NCBI GenBank assembly: GCA_037953745.1
Contig: JBAKBP010003164.1
Location: 62,001-126,000 of the forward strand
DNA from: Lithodes maja
Lineage: Eukaryota > Arthropoda > Malacostraca > Decapoda > Lithodidae
DNA: 64,000 bases
Direction: 5' to 3'
A program made the position numbers and the translations under genes. Shown here piece by piece: positions 40,201 to 49,744 of this stretch; position 1 is the first letter of the stretch; every line of letters begins with the position of its first letter. The notes beneath the pieces were generated by a model that saw only the letters and a list, made by a program, of their open reading frames with translations, was not told where the DNA came from and did no database searches.

Positions 40201-42550
40201 GCATAACCCTTTCAGTATACGATGAAATGTTTCTTAATTTTATTTTTATTAACTATGGATGATTTATGGATCTATGATGCAGTTTTAACCACCATGCACT
40301 CCCTGCTCAAGAGCTGGGATAGGGTGGGTGCCCTGATGATCAGGGACTTCATTGAATAGTTTCCACAGATTGCTAGACCACACCATCCACCAACAGCACT
40401 GGTGTCTGCCAATAACACACACTGGCTGGCCCCAGACTCCAACCATCAACCTCACAGTTTGCAGGCCAGTGATCTACCAACCGCGCTACGGCCTGTAGGA
40501 TCTATGCGACTATAAAAGGCAAAATTATCTCAACTTCTTCATAAACTGGATAGAATCGTCTAATGACAGCAAACATAAAATTATGCAATGCCAATACGTC
40601 CTCGTATACTGAGAGGGTTAAAGATATACCGTCATCTGTGGCGACTTTGGACATATTTAATGTTTTTTAAGCCTAGTTCAATATGTAAAGCCTTAAAAAG
40701 GCGATCTCTTGCATTAATGTATAGCTTAGAAACGTAGCTTTATGGTGTGTACAGTGGAAAATATTTCAGTTCTTTGCCTAAATTTTACATATATATTATG
40801 GTGTCCAAAATCATCATCGATCTGAGGTGACTTCGGATTTAAAACTGTACTCGTTGGAGCGTAGGAGAGAACGTTACCTAATAATATACACGTGGAAAAT
40901 CGCAGAGAGTTTAGTACCAAACCTACATACCCCGATAGTCATGAAATTCAGTGATAGGAGAGGCTGGGAATGCGATATCCCCCGGATGAATAACAGGGGT
41001 GCTATGGGCTCTCTGCGAGAGGGCTGGTTATCACACAGAAGCCCACGTCTCTTCAACAAACTCCCACGGCGAGTAAGAGACATGAGGGGCGTCTCGTTAG
41101 ACAACTTCAAGTGAGCCCTCGATGTCGAACTGCAAAAAGTGCCAGACGAGCCCATCTTCGCAGGGGAGCATGCTGCCCTTTTGAACAGTCTGCTGCACCA
41201 AATCACCACCCAGAATGAGGGGCGGCGCGCTCCTCGGTGCCACTAGATGAGTGGCGAACAGAACCTTAGGTAGGTACCGTACTAATTGTTGTACCTAATG
41301 GTAGGTCCTTGTAACTTTTAGTAGATGTCCAATGTCACCCCATGTCCGAAATCACCCCATTAAATCTGGAAAATATGAAAAATATATTGTAAGGACTATA
41401 GGCTGTGTACAGTACTTTGAACTTTTGGGAAAGAGTAATTGTGTGTATGGGCTCTCAGATAATTTTAGAACATTCTGATATACAGTAGGTCAATTGTCTT
41501 CCCAACATCCCATTAGTTACGGTCAATAGAAGTTTGACACAACTACAAAAAATTTGTTTTCTTTGATACATAACCAAATAATTCGGGATGGGTGTAGTTA
41601 CCGGGTGTACCACTACCGACATACAACATAAATAATCTATAAATACTTATAATAAAATAAATACTTATAAATCTATAATACTAGGTTAGGTTAGGTTAGG
41701 TTGTTTGGTTAGGGTACTGTATTTTAGTATCCAAAGGCAGTCAAAATAGACGGGAACAATATGGTGAGCGTCCGCGTAATATAAACAACGCGTTGGTACA
41801 CCCGGTAACTACATTCTTGCCAATAATTCTTCCGAACACATTAATTATATGGGTTTACAGTATGAGTGTATCCTACATATAGGCCTAGTTACAACATTCC
41901 TCTTAAAAACTACACATCTATTTTTCACAACCAAACTCTCATTTCTGTCTATTCTGTTCTTGTGTTTTTTACATTTTATCCATAAATGTTCGAAGTTGTC
42001 CATCTGTCTGAAGTAACCCCAGATGACGGTATCAAAGAAATACAGTATATAACTGAAAAAAATGTAAGCAAATGGATAATAATTGGTAAGATCCTGTGTA
42101 GCGGGGAGAACTGTTTTCCTGATGCCTATTTACTAAGAAACAATGAAAAATATCTTTATTCTTTAACCTAACCTAACCTAGTATATTAGTGGACTATTTA
42201 TGAATGTAAAATGTATAAATATACTGTAACATTACCAAATTATTGAGATATAAGTACAAGTCTCCCTGCTACACAGGATTGTACCTAATAATTTCCTACT
42301 GGCATAAGTAAACTAATGGTAAGACTATACTATACCGTACCTTTACTTTCTTGGCTTCCACATTAAGTGTCTTCATGGAGAAATCAACCCCAATGGTGTT
42401 ACCGTGGCGTTCAATGTACATGCCGGACTTGAACCGCTGAACAACGCACGTCTTGCCCACCCCACAGTCGCCGATCACCACAATTTTGAAGAGAAAGTCA
42501 AACTGATCGTCAGCCGGGATACTTGGCATGAAGGGTTGTGGGGCTGACAT
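28168..42550 (-). CDS. Rab19: Rab19/Rab43-family small GTPase, five coding exons
   Basis: Join of 42341-42550, 40071-40155, 36908-37006, 33999-34156 and 28168-28275 gives 660 nt, 219 residues. The P-loop GDCGVGKT is at 27-34, the effector region HGNTIGVDF near 49-57, WDTAGQE at 74-80, the NKCD base-recognition motif at 133-136 and SAK at 165-167. ITQSYYRSANGV and VYDITKRSSF are typical of Rab19/43/30. Family members are GTP switches on Golgi and endosomal membranes; a precise role here is inferred. The C-terminus has Cys213 and Cys217 in ...CSLPCNQ instead of CC or CXC; Drosophila Rab19, from memory, ends similarly. ATG 42550 was chosen because the acceptor lies 38 nt upstream. It is also close to human RAB43. 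Confidence 0.93.
28457..28670. mobile_element. family K MITE in Rab19 intron 4
   Basis: Starts CTATAGTCTATTCGCTGTAA with the inverse at its right end. It lies 180 bp upstream of exon 5 in gene orientation. Confidence 0.85.
28711..30885 (-). mobile_element. CR1-type LINE 3' half in Rab19 intron 4, split by a Tigger-like element
   Basis: The minus strand reads VSINGTKSEWGSVKSGVPQG (30880), LLFIIYINDLD, KFADDTKIGRP, CEKDLGVFVSNDLK, then after the insertion NKANRILGFISRSVSNRTAD to GRHMDEMGWV-stop. The 3' end has two copies of TTCTTATG (28711-28726), the CR1-style terminal repeat. It is 5'-truncated just before RT block B. Confidence 0.9.
29458..30478 (-). mobile_element. pogo/Tigger-like element with transposase relic, inserted in a CR1 frame
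   Basis: CAGTAAACTTCCGTTAATCC at the left, its inverse at 30459-30478, TA on both sides. On the minus strand near 30330-30250 one frame reads VKAYFKSIGLSEDTKAVLFL then DNCRAHP. This is the second catalytic Asp motif (LDNxxAHP) of Tigger/Jerky DDE transposases. Most of the transposase is deleted. A proline/alanine repeat (APAAPVV) follows. Confidence 0.92.
30990..32723 (+). mobile_element. family A TTAA element (A6), split by a 1.1-kb insertion
   Basis: TTAA at 30986-30989 and 32724-32727. A sequence runs 30990-31237 and 32338-32723. Between 'cccttatt' and 'ctgaggtata' about 1.1 kb of foreign DNA is inserted, with a possible 4-bp TATT duplication. Confidence 0.85.
31238..32337. mobile_element. 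unidentified 1.1-kb insertion in A6
   Basis: Opens with the 83-bp module also at 17128, then AT-rich DNA with A-rich microsatellites (about 31930-32000). A minus-strand frame over 32070-32330 has no motif I recognise. Class unknown. Confidence 0.55.
33125..33372 (-). mobile_element. tRNA-derived SINE with L2-like 3' tail
   Basis: On the minus strand the A-box GGCTGGCTCAGTTGATAGCG is at about 33340-33359 and the B-box GGTCTCGCGTTCAATTCCCG at 33299-33318. After a unique body comes 'gggcgctatataagtaacca' and an (ATT)n tail at 33127-33146. The tail resembles the 3' end of the L2 element at 60090. Confidence 0.85.
33530..33612 (-). repeat. tRNA-like SINE core
   Basis: B-box inverse 'cgggattcaaactcggga' at 33544-33561 and an A-box-like tggtgttatggtttaga on the minus strand. 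It does not fold to a full acceptor stem. Confidence 0.6.
33725..33800 (-). repeat. tRNA-like SINE core
   Basis: Same type as 13805-13880: inverse B-box 'ggactcgaacctagga' at 33731-33746. Confidence 0.55.
33999..34156 (-). CDS. Rab19: Rab19 exon 4
   Basis: Acceptor ccctgcag|GCAAC, donor CTCAAG|gtttgt. Codes NKCDMETLREVEFDEAAA... through EVSAKD to HLATELK, ending in phase 0. Confidence 0.95.
34165..34372. mobile_element. TCACAC-ended MITE abutting Rab19 exon 4
   Basis: 'ctggtatcacacaagcaatt' at the left is inverted at the right (gctctcgtgtgatacc). The left end is about 8 bp from the exon 4 acceptor (34157-34158), so the pyrimidine tract and probably the branch point lie within or at the element. 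Confidence 0.65.
34380..34930. other. Rab19 intron 3, unassigned
   Basis: No coherent repeat apart from another 'cacatcacacaagca' at 34803. Confidence 0.4.
35248..35872 (+). mobile_element. family A TTAA element (A7), complete, in Rab19 intron 3
   Basis: TTAA at 35244-35247 and 35873-35876; 625 bp, all A blocks present, minimal divergence from A1 and A3. Confidence 0.9.
36010..36881. mobile_element. family H MITE with a (GAT)n-tailed insertion, near Rab19 exon 3
   Basis: Ends TA-CAGGTCTCTCTC and CGAGGGAGACCTG-TA. The middle (about 36200-36760) is a retroposon with the head 'atatcagagtgagg' and a (GAT)n tail at 36741-36760, related at its 5' end to the (CAA)n family. The right end is 26 bp from the exon 3 donor. 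Confidence 0.7.
36908..37006 (-). CDS. Rab19: Rab19 exon 3
   Basis: Acceptor ccacag|TGTATGATA, donor TTATTG|gtaagt. Codes (V)YDITKRSSFLSVQRWMDEVR and RYTHPQVAIILI plus one base of Gly132. Confidence 0.95.
37079..37303. mobile_element. family E TTAA MITE, intact 225 bp, Rab19 intron 2
   Basis: TTAA at 37075-37078 and 37304-37307. Ends CCCTTTCACGC and GGCGTGAAAGGG. It starts 68 bp upstream of the exon 3 acceptor. Confidence 0.92.
37408..37560. repeat. family J MITE, deleted
   Basis: One J end (gcgccaatgaacttgacaat) plus the shared core, ending 'ttgaatttcatatagg'. Confidence 0.6.
38056..39516 (+). mobile_element. family D TTAA element holding a Tigger-like element
   Basis: TTAA at 38052-38055 and 39517-39520; ends CCCTCCGTTCCCGG and CCGGGGCTGGAGGG. 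It matches 4993-5472 closely except for 38514-39492, inserted at a TA of 'gaatatatatataatacat'. Confidence 0.92.
38514..39492. mobile_element. non-autonomous Tigger-like element with long internal inverted repeat
   Basis: CAGTAAAAGTCCGTTAATCC and 'cggattaacggaagtttactg' ends, TA flanks. Inside, about 38664-38880 and 39160-39378 are near-perfect reverse complements, including (CTT)n/(AAG)n at the loop side. It shares both ends with 29458-30478. Confidence 0.9.
39612..40040 (+). mobile_element. (CAA)n retroposon in family G, 30 bp from Rab19 exon 2
   Basis: ACTCAA at 39606-39611 and 40041-40046. Removing it restores the G terminus ggtactcaaaggg-TTAA, which pairs with the G left end. The tail ends 30 bp from the exon 2 donor. 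Confidence 0.88.
40071..40155 (-). CDS. Rab19: Rab19 exon 2
   Basis: Acceptor ...tatatag|CTTCAGATT, donor CATTG|gtgag. Codes LQIWDTAGQERF...RSANGVII plus the first base of Val99. The short intronic side at 40054-40070 is followed at once by the end of a family G element. Confidence 0.95.
40205..40621. mobile_element. G-like MITE with a tRNA-like SINE inside, Rab19 intron 1
   Basis: 'cctttcagtatacgatga' at the left and 'cctcgtatactgagaggg-TTAA' at the right are inverted. A tRNA-like core on the minus strand (about 40395-40495, gcgcggttggtagatcac) sits in the middle. Confidence 0.65.
40790..41260 (+). pseudogene. LINE ORF2 C-terminal fragment in Rab19 intron 1
   Basis: ELKLYSLERRRERYLIIYTW (about 40835-40890), RSPRLFNKLPRRVRDMRGVS, a stop at 41112, then in frame LLHQITTQNEGRRAPRCH-stop. 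This is the usual C-terminus of the LINE type also at 49820-52876 (LQLYSLQRRRERYIIIYVWK). Confidence 0.82.
41590..41830. repeat. foldback element with 'TGTAGTTACCGGGTGTA' ends
   Basis: TGTAGTTACCGGGTGTACC at about 41595 is inverted at about 41798-41815. Four AGGTT units lie inside (41683-41702). Related to the foldback at 43410-43600. Confidence 0.65.
42063..42285. mobile_element. family L MITE (opposite orientation to 18597-18802)
   Basis: From 'agatcctgtgtagcgggg' to 'ccctgctacacaggatt'. The interior (ttagtggactatttatgaat) matches 18597-18802 in reverse. Confidence 0.7.
42341..42550 (-). CDS. Rab19: Rab19 coding exon 1
   Basis: Codes residues 1-70 (MSAPQPFMPS...VEAKKVK), phase 0 end, donor AAG|gtacgg. 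The exon appears to extend upstream to 42588, where 'tttctacag' forms an acceptor, implying a non-coding 5' exon outside the part I can identify. Confidence 0.93.
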
Positions 42551-42589
42551 TTTGAATCTTTTGACTAGCAATCCAATGATTATAATACC

Positions 42590-43400
42590 TGTAGAAAGTA
42601 AAAGAAAATAATACCCCTTTCAGTCAAGTGATGGCTATCTTCTTACCATTCTATGAGCAATTGACTATTTTATCTAGCTTAGGAAGGACCAGTAGGAATG
42701 ACTGATGGTTAACTGTAAAATTGAGATAGTTTTAATTGTTATAGCCACACCCTAAATCAGAACATTTGCAACACCACCAACACCCAGGATAGAGTCTCTC
42801 GTAATACCAAGAGGGGTAATCTTTTACAAGACTAGCGCTCGCCTCGCACCACGGCTGCCAGTCTACCAGCGTCCCCATTTTCAGTTCACTATACAGGATA
42901 CCTGCTACCCGGTATGTGCAATGTTGTCACAGTGTCACAGTCGGGTGGATTGTTAGTTTAATTCAGAGCAACCTTTCACGGCGATATTCGCACATTCTCT
43001 GTCACAACCGTTGCGCGTCTAATACTCTAATTTAACCGCTTTTATTTCCGTAATGATCCCACGGCACGGCCAGCTGTTATTTGCCCCTTGCTAGCAATAT
43101 ACTGTATATGATGATGAGGCTGATGATGACAATAAGTCCTGGGGGATGGGGGGGGGACCCTCAAAAGCAATCAAATTAGAAGCGAATGTAACGTTGTAAC
43201 TATCATCACACAGGAGCGTGCAAATCACCACCGTCAGATGCCACGAAAGGTTGCTTGAATAATATTGTTGGTTTTCACTCTCATACAATACTCAATAGCC
43301 TAGGCCTATTATTTAGTAATTTGAACATTTTGCGGCAGTTGCAAGCCTGCGCAGCAGCCCTTACCTAAGATACCGGTACTATAGCCTAGACTACCCTGGG
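42590..43400. other. upstream region of Rab19, no element assigned
   Basis: Contains a GC-richer stretch (about 42840-43060) with scattered CpG, compatible with a promoter or 5' exon, but no definite signal. A poly(G) run is at 43145. Confidence 0.3.
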
Positions 43401-43407
43401 TAAGATT

Positions 43408-43605
43408 AGGAGTAGTGGGTGTACCACTACTGACATACAGCATAAATCATCTATAAAACATTAACCTAACCTAACCTAACCTAGTACTACATGAATACTA
43501 GGTTAGGTTAGGTTAGGTTGTTTGGTTAGGTTAATGTTTTATAGATGAGTTATGCTGTATGTTGGTAGTGGTACGCCGACTACTCCTAATCTTACCCTAC
43601 CCTGT
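43408..43605. repeat. foldback with TTAGG-type tracts in both arms
   Basis: The left arm 'ggtaagattaggagtagt...tataaaacattaacctaacc' is inverted on the right ('ggttaggttaatgttttata...actactcctaatcttacc'), arms about 85-90 bp. The loop side of each arm is (CCTAA)n / (TTAGG)n. Confidence 0.85.
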
Positions 43606-43609
43606 TCCA

Positions 43610-44860
43610 AATTCAATAATTAAGATAGCCTAGTTAATGTAGGCTACCCTAATCCAAACTACAAATCATTTACTGTCGCAGTATCGCTCTCAGGATGTTC
43701 ACGAACAACTCAAATACCTCTAGCCTACTTACTTACAAAAACCTTCAGTGAAGAAAAAATAAAAACATTGCTAAAGAAAGAAGCGCTAGCCTAGTGTAAT
43801 TTTACAAGAGGTGGTGTAGCTTAGTGGCTAGGCTAATAGGCCTAGGCCTGCCAAGATTCACCAATAATTTAGCAGGCTACAAAACCTACTGGGTATTATT
43901 AGGCCTAGGCTATATCTCATTGTTAATGTATAGGCCTATAATTTTGTAGTTTAGGCTAGGCCTATGATAATGTAGGCTAGGCCTAGGCCTACCGGTATGT
44001 ATTTTACTGTAAGAATAGTAAGATTTATATGGACCCCAGTATGGTCCCCCTCTGTACTGTGTGAGTCTGGAATAAAGCATTATTATTATATTATTATTAC
44101 CGGTATATTATTATTATTACCCCAGGGCCCAGCAGCCACTCCAGGGGGTACTGGGGTAGGGTGCCTTTCAAGTTTCAGATTCAGAGAATAGGCTAGCCTA
44201 CCTTTCATATTTTAAGCACTAGGCCTTCTTCTTCTTCTTAGGGTTGTGATGTGCAATGTACATGGAGTAGGAATCTCCAGATATTTGCACAGGCGTTAGC
44301 CTATTGGCGTTGGACAGCTTTTTATGTGTTAGTTGGGTTAGTTAAAGTAAGATAGTACAGCATTGTAAGTCCTTGTTGTCTTGTCTGGAAGTAAATATAT
44401 GATAGATGTGTTAGCTGAAAAAGGGGTATGAAATTTATGAAAATATTGGTTGGATTAGTATTGGTATAGCAAGAGATAGGTCAATATTGGTTGGGATTAG
44501 TATTGGTAAAGCAATGGTAGTCAATTGTATTCTTGTTTGTCATTAATGTCGAGTTGTCTCATAAGTTAAGTTAAACATTGTCTTGGTTAGATGATAATAA
44601 AGGTGGGTTTGTAGATTGGTAGGCCTACTGTATTTATTTTTGTGTACGTATTGTACTGTGATTCATATGTCGGAGAGTCTGTTGGTTATGTGTAGGGTAC
44701 GATGCCCAATGCAGACGCAAAAATGGGCACTATTTTTTGTTATCGAGTTGCTTCTGTCAACCTACAACAGATTGAAAATTGGGGGTAGGGGGGATAAATA
44801 GCAAAAAGGCTATATTTTTAAAGCAAATCAACAATTTTCTTGTGTCTCTTATTCTTTAAG
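43610..44860. other. unassigned DNA rich in 'aggcctaggc'
   Basis: Many short TAGGCCTA palindromes, an (ATT)n patch at 44075-44115, no gene. Confidence 0.4.
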
Positions 44861-45606
44861 AGAGAGAAGACAAATAAGAGATGCGTCTCCATTTTTTCAC
44901 AAAACCATAAGGAGACGCCCCTGGACCTAAGGAGACGCAGGTATGTTTAAAACACAAAAACACACATAAAATGATATAAGTACTTACCTCATGGGTACCA
45001 GAAAGAAAGCATGGTACTTTTGGTTGCAAGTTGACAATGCTAAAGCAATAAAACGGACTGACATAGGCCTTATAATATATATGAGGAGGTCCGTGCCAGA
45101 GGGGCCAACTCGCCACGAGTATAGTTTTGAGTTATTGATGTTTAAAGTTAACATACCATACACACAGTAGATAAGACATAATAATATATTATTATATATC
45201 AATGAACAGCTTAGGAACAGACCATTTTTTTTAGATGGTTTTAAAAAATATAAATAAATAAATAAATAAACCAAAAAAAAAAACATGCATACAGTACTGT
45301 AGGTGTTTTTTTTTGGAATGTGAAAAAATTATTCGATTTCCTTCAAATTTGTACTATTATGAACATTCACTATAACTAAAGGACAGTTATAATTTCAGGG
45401 AAAAATACCCAAAAATAAATATTTTATAAGACTTTTAATCCAAAATTTTAACAAAATGCATGATTTTTGTATTTTATTTTTATATTATTTTGTGTTGTGT
45501 TTGTAATAATAATTCATAATGTAATTTGACACGTTACCTTTATGTCCAAGTAGTTTATGTAGGTGGTGAGGGGTGAGGGGAAGGTTGTTGTTAGTATTCC
45601 AAGAAG

Positions 45607-46806
45607 TCAATTATCTGAAAACACCACCAGTTTCAAGGAATCAGCAGGTACGTGATGTTGAATGAAGTGACATAAGCAACTTGCCACCTCAGAAGATCCC
45701 CTTCTTGCCTCCGACTCGTTCCAGACATAAAAGTAGGCCTTGTTGGACTTAATATCGTGGATACCCAGATTATACGTCCACATTTTGCAGCGGTAATATT
45801 GGGCGCTAGTAGTAAGACGGGGGGTGCATAGTGTTTGCTGGAGATCAACAGCAATTCCAAAGATTCCAGGTGTAGTGTCCTTGGTATAAATCTGCATGAA
45901 ATCATGGCCAGCCTTGGCATGAAAATGATGATCGTTCCTCTTCATGGCAAGTTGAGCCCTCTCCTCCCGTTGTGTCTCTGGATCAAGTTCTGCCAATTTT
46001 GTTTTGAACTGATCACATGTGCTGCAAGTGTCACTCTTTGGTGGTGTTATCCCGATCTTATAGTTCTGCACCTCCTTAACGAACCGGGATTGCTTAATGG
46101 CATTGGGTTCCTCTTGGTGCTCTATCATGTATGTCTGAAAGGCATCATAGAGTCCAGCCCAGGTAGATCCAGGAGGTAGGTACAGCTTGTCCGGATTCTT
46201 GGTACGAGAATAATGGGACGTACAGGTGGGCAGAGACTTGCAGAAGCTTTTAATTAGTTGCAGGAGATCGTCATTAGTCTTGTTGTGGGGTACATGGCGG
46301 CCTCTTTGGTCGGGGGACAGAATACCAGTGGCAGTGGAAGAGCTCTTAGAGCACACATTTCGCACACGTTTGGATGTTATGTCATGAATATTTAGAAAGG
46401 CAGTACGGCAAACATTGATGTTCTTAGTATTCACAGACACTGAATATTGTTTGACGTTTTTAGTGCGACTCTCCCTTCCCTTCACTCGTGAACGTTTAGA
46501 CAATGTCTCACTCAATCGCTTATTTATGTACTGGGACTGGGAATCATGGCTTTCCAGTGCCCAATAACTGTTAAATAGTAAATGCACATTATCAATTCCC
46601 ACTTTCTCGAAGCACTTATCCAAGCATTCACAAGGGGGCCCTACTTTCTTCGGTGTTACAGCTTTGGCGGTGCTTCTACTAACATAGGTCTGGCCACTGT
46701 CCCTTTTACACTTTTTGATCGTCTTCTGCCAGGTCTTTGGCCTTCGTTTACGACTAGGTTGCAGGGAAGGCCTAGCCTCACCAATATCCGAGTCAGATGA
46801 CGACAT
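45607..46806 (-). CDS. DUF7869-like / transposase-like protein, C-terminally truncated
   Basis: About 399 residues from ATG 46806 to TGA 45607-45609. N-terminal basic region; PPCECLDKCFEKVG; the HYSRTKNPDKLYL motif; a zinc-like CSTCDQFKTKLAEL; GIAVDLQQTL; YNLGIHDIKSNKAYFYVWNE; and the end LVVFSDN-stop. This domain order belongs to an uncharacterised family, highly multiplied in arthropods and Hydra, in which the end normally runs on as SD-x-C-x-GQN. The Asp in VDLQ and in FSDN look like the first acidic residues of an RNase H-fold transposase (inference). The sequence after the stop does not continue the family, so the protein is truncated. No introns are visible. Confidence 0.7.
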   Translation of the reverse strand: MSSSDSDIGEARPSLQPSRKRRPKTWQKTIKKCKRDSGQTYVSRSTAKAVTPKKVGPPCECLDKCFEKVGIDNVHLLFNSYWALESHDSQSQYINKRLSETLSKRSRVKGRESRTKNVKQYSVSVNTKNINVCRTAFLNIHDITSKRVRNVCSKSSSTATGILSPDQRGRHVPHNKTNDDLLQLIKSFCKSLPTCTSHYSRTKNPDKLYLPPGSTWAGLYDAFQTYMIEHQEEPNAIKQSRFVKEVQNYKIGITPPKSDTCSTCDQFKTKLAELDPETQREERAQLAMKRNDHHFHAKAGHDFMQIYTKDTTPGIFGIAVDLQQTLCTPRLTTSAQYYRCKMWTYNLGIHDIKSNKAYFYVWNESEARRGSSEVASCLCHFIQHHVPADSLKLVVFSDN

Positions 46807-47064
46807 ATTAGCACAAATATTGGAGAAATACGGCACAAAATAGCGGAGGTAATCACTCGTGTGTTGACTCTAACTCGGTTTGAGCGTGACTACTGAAGCA
46901 CGTCTCGTACAGCGCCTGTGAGTGGTCGGGCGGGCGGCCATTTAATTCACCACGTCGTAGCCGCGCTCTCATTGGCTGAGCGCGTTGGTGAGTTGGCCCC
47001 TCTGCCTACCCAGATTCACACCCATAAACGGTCTGCAAACGGCAAAAACAAGGGACGCTCAACC

Positions 47065-47145
47065 CTATGTCTATCTATCTATCTATTGCCGGACGCCTTA
47101 CTCCCCTTACGAGGGTGGCCATACACAGAATACCCCCAAGCGGAC
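47065..47145 (-). pseudogene. RTE-like LINE 3' terminus
   Basis: On the minus strand 'tatggccaccctcgtaaggg', 'gcgtccggcaatagatagat' and (TAGA)n match the 3' end at 26800-26848. Confidence 0.7.
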
Positions 47146-48699
47146 CTATTCCCTGTGAGAGGGACAACCCGAGCCAGTTTAGTGAAGGACTTACAGGATT
47201 AACCACTCAATTTAGGATCCGTCCTACTCCAAGGCCCTCTGTGTATCTTGTTAGCACTATTTTTCTACAGTGGTGTTCGGCTATTCCATCCACTAACCTG
47301 CCTTATCCTTAGGTAAGCAGTACAGATTTGTATCAGGTTTACTCCCCTAGACAGGTTGCCAACCAAGGCTGACGTGTCCCATCCACCCGGATTTGTATAA
47401 GGTTGTCTCCCCTAGATGAGTTGCCGACCATGGCTAACGAGTCCCATCCACCCTATGTGCAGTTGCTATAAGGACGAAAGTCGGATTTTTTTTTTTGCCA
47501 GATGATTCCCAAGAATTTCACGGAGCGGGAACCAGCTAGAGCGCTGTTTTTGAAAATGTGGCGAGTTGGCCCCTCTGGCACGGACCTCCTCATATTATTA
47601 GAGAGACATAAAATATTACTAAACATACTAATTGCTCATTGTAGGCCAATAACAAAACAGTTTAGAGGATGCAGGGAAGTTATATATGGAACATTCATGC
47701 TAATACGAGGTTTAAATCAAGCACCAGTCGCCAACCCGGGCATATTTGGGGAAAATAGGGATAGGAAATGGGCGGAGGGCCTGGAAATATAGTCTATTTT
47801 TTCATCACTAGGCTGACAGGGCCCACACAAACATTTGACTGCATGGCAAGAACATGCTTAATGTGATTTTGAAATGCTGAGGGGGTAAAAGGGGTGCGTC
47901 TCCTTAGGGCCAGCAAAAAATTCTGGAGGTCCAATAGAGACGCATTTTTCAAACTGTTGCCATACCTCACTGGTAGAAAGCCATTCTCCCCACTATGTAT
48001 GGTGTAATTAGGGTCGAGTTTCCTTCACCCAGGATAAAAGAAAAGGTTATTATGTTTAATAATGTTAACAAAATAAACACACATTTACAAGGACCTAAGG
48101 AGACGCAACCCGGCTACCCTAAGCAGATGTGTGCGTCTCTATAAATGCGTCTCTATAGGGCACAGGGTTCTAGTTAAGGCAGCTTCGTTAATGGTGAAGG
48201 AAACTCAACCTTATTTATACCAGACATAGAGGAGAGTATGCTATGTTACCAGTGTGGTGTACGACCTTCTGGCATCAATTTGAAAAAATGCGTCTCCATT
48301 GGATTTTACTATTTTTGCTGGACCTATGGGGACGCACCCTCACCCCCCTTCAGCTATGCAAGTAAAAGCCTTTTGATCATGCAGTGTTATACTTCAACTC
48401 ATGCACTATCAACCTGCAGTAATAGAAACGAGATTCAAATTAGGGAACTGTAAGAAATTTAGCTTTTAAAAAAAAAAAATCCTTAGGTTTTCGTAAGGAA
48501 TTTGCGAAAACATTATTTTTTTTTTAGTTAATCTCATCTCACACAATAACATATGAAAATAATAAGCTGGTACTATGTGAGCATATTAGGTGATAGTTAA
48601 AGAATATTTTGGCCCACCATTCATGCATCTATCTACTCATCCTATGCCTGTGCAAGTTTTTTTGTTTCAAGTGCGTCTCCTTTGGGCAATGCGTCTCCA

Positions 48700-49327
48700 T
48701 TGGTACTCGTACCCTATATATGTCCCCAAAGCATTGGCTATTGATTTTTTGTCTGCTGGGGGTAGGTTGCCTCCACCCAGTATGTTTTCTAAGTTAAATA
48801 TTCCTCCTCTTCGAGCAATTTCTTCTCGAAGAGTCATGCGGGCGCTGTAGTGGCGGTGACAGTAGAGTAGGAAGTGCTCCACTGATTCTGGGGTCTGACA
48901 AAATTGGCAGTTTTCGTTTGTCTGCTATTTTCATCTTGAACATGTGTGCTGTCAGTCTTGAGTTGCCAATTCTGAGTCTGAGAGCCGCTGTATTTATTGG
49001 CTTGTCCTTGTAAGTGGTGTGTTCCCAGATTGCCCATTCTTTTTTTACGGTCCCATATTGAGTACCGGTACCAGAGATGGTAACTTTCCATTCGTCCTTA
49101 AAGTCTACGAGAATATCTTTTCTGAGTATGGTGCTTCGCAGCTTCTGTCTGATGTGGTGTATGGATGGTGGGTGATGTTTTGGAGGGAGTGCATACCTTT
49201 GGCAAGGTTATCTACTATCTCATTGTGGAGTATACCGGTATGCCCAGGAACCCATTGTAGGCTTATGGATATGGTGTATCCATGAAGGTAATGACTGGTG
49301 ATTTGTATGGGGATAAGGTTCAATGTT
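48700..49327 (-). pseudogene. I-group LINE C-terminus: RNase H and CCHC
   Basis: The minus strand reads ISLQWVPGHTGILHNEIVDN (RNase H end, HxGIxxNExxD) near 49255-49195, then frameshifted sequence, then NCQFCQTPESVEHFLLYCH (about 48917-48865) and RREEIARR-like sequence. RNase H plus a terminal zinc motif is the I-group plan, so it may belong to the same family as 7136-10650. Confidence 0.78.
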
Positions 49328-49744
49328 ATTTTAATACCACAAATTTTGTTGATATATTTGAAGATAAATATTGAATCTATATGCTCTAAAGATCATAATA
49401 AAATTTGTTTTAACCCTCGGCAAAACCTAATCAAAAAGTATGGTACTAAAAAAAAAAATTCGTAACAAGGTTGTCAATACGGTACTTTCAGTCATCGATA
49501 GCTCTAAAGATCATATGAAAATGTGTTAAACCCTCGTAAAAGCCTAGGCTAATATAAAAGTATGGTACTAAAATTTAATTTTCGTAACAAGGTTGTCAAT
49601 ACGGTATACTTTCCCGTTATCAATGTACAATCAAGCTGAAGATTGCAGAGTAAACACCATAGACTTCATCGACTTTTTTTTCAACTTCGTAGGCTATAAT
49701 CGACAGCCAATTTTTTTTTTTTTTATTAAGGGATTAGTACTCAA

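Larger units (their letters stand above)
45071..47600 (-). mobile_element. candidate DNA transposon around a multicopy-type gene
   Basis: A 43-bp inverted repeat brackets the gene: 45071-45116 (ending gaggggccaactcgccac) and 47558-47600 (gtggcgagttggcccctctg...). A partial third copy is at 46986-47006. Outside these lie many 'tgcgtctcc' motifs. The true termini and target duplication are not clear. Confidence 0.5.

Noticed and set aside
42840..43060. Rab19 promoter/first exon
   Set aside because: GC-richer region in the right place, but no TATA, initiator or convincing donor could be fixed from sequence alone.
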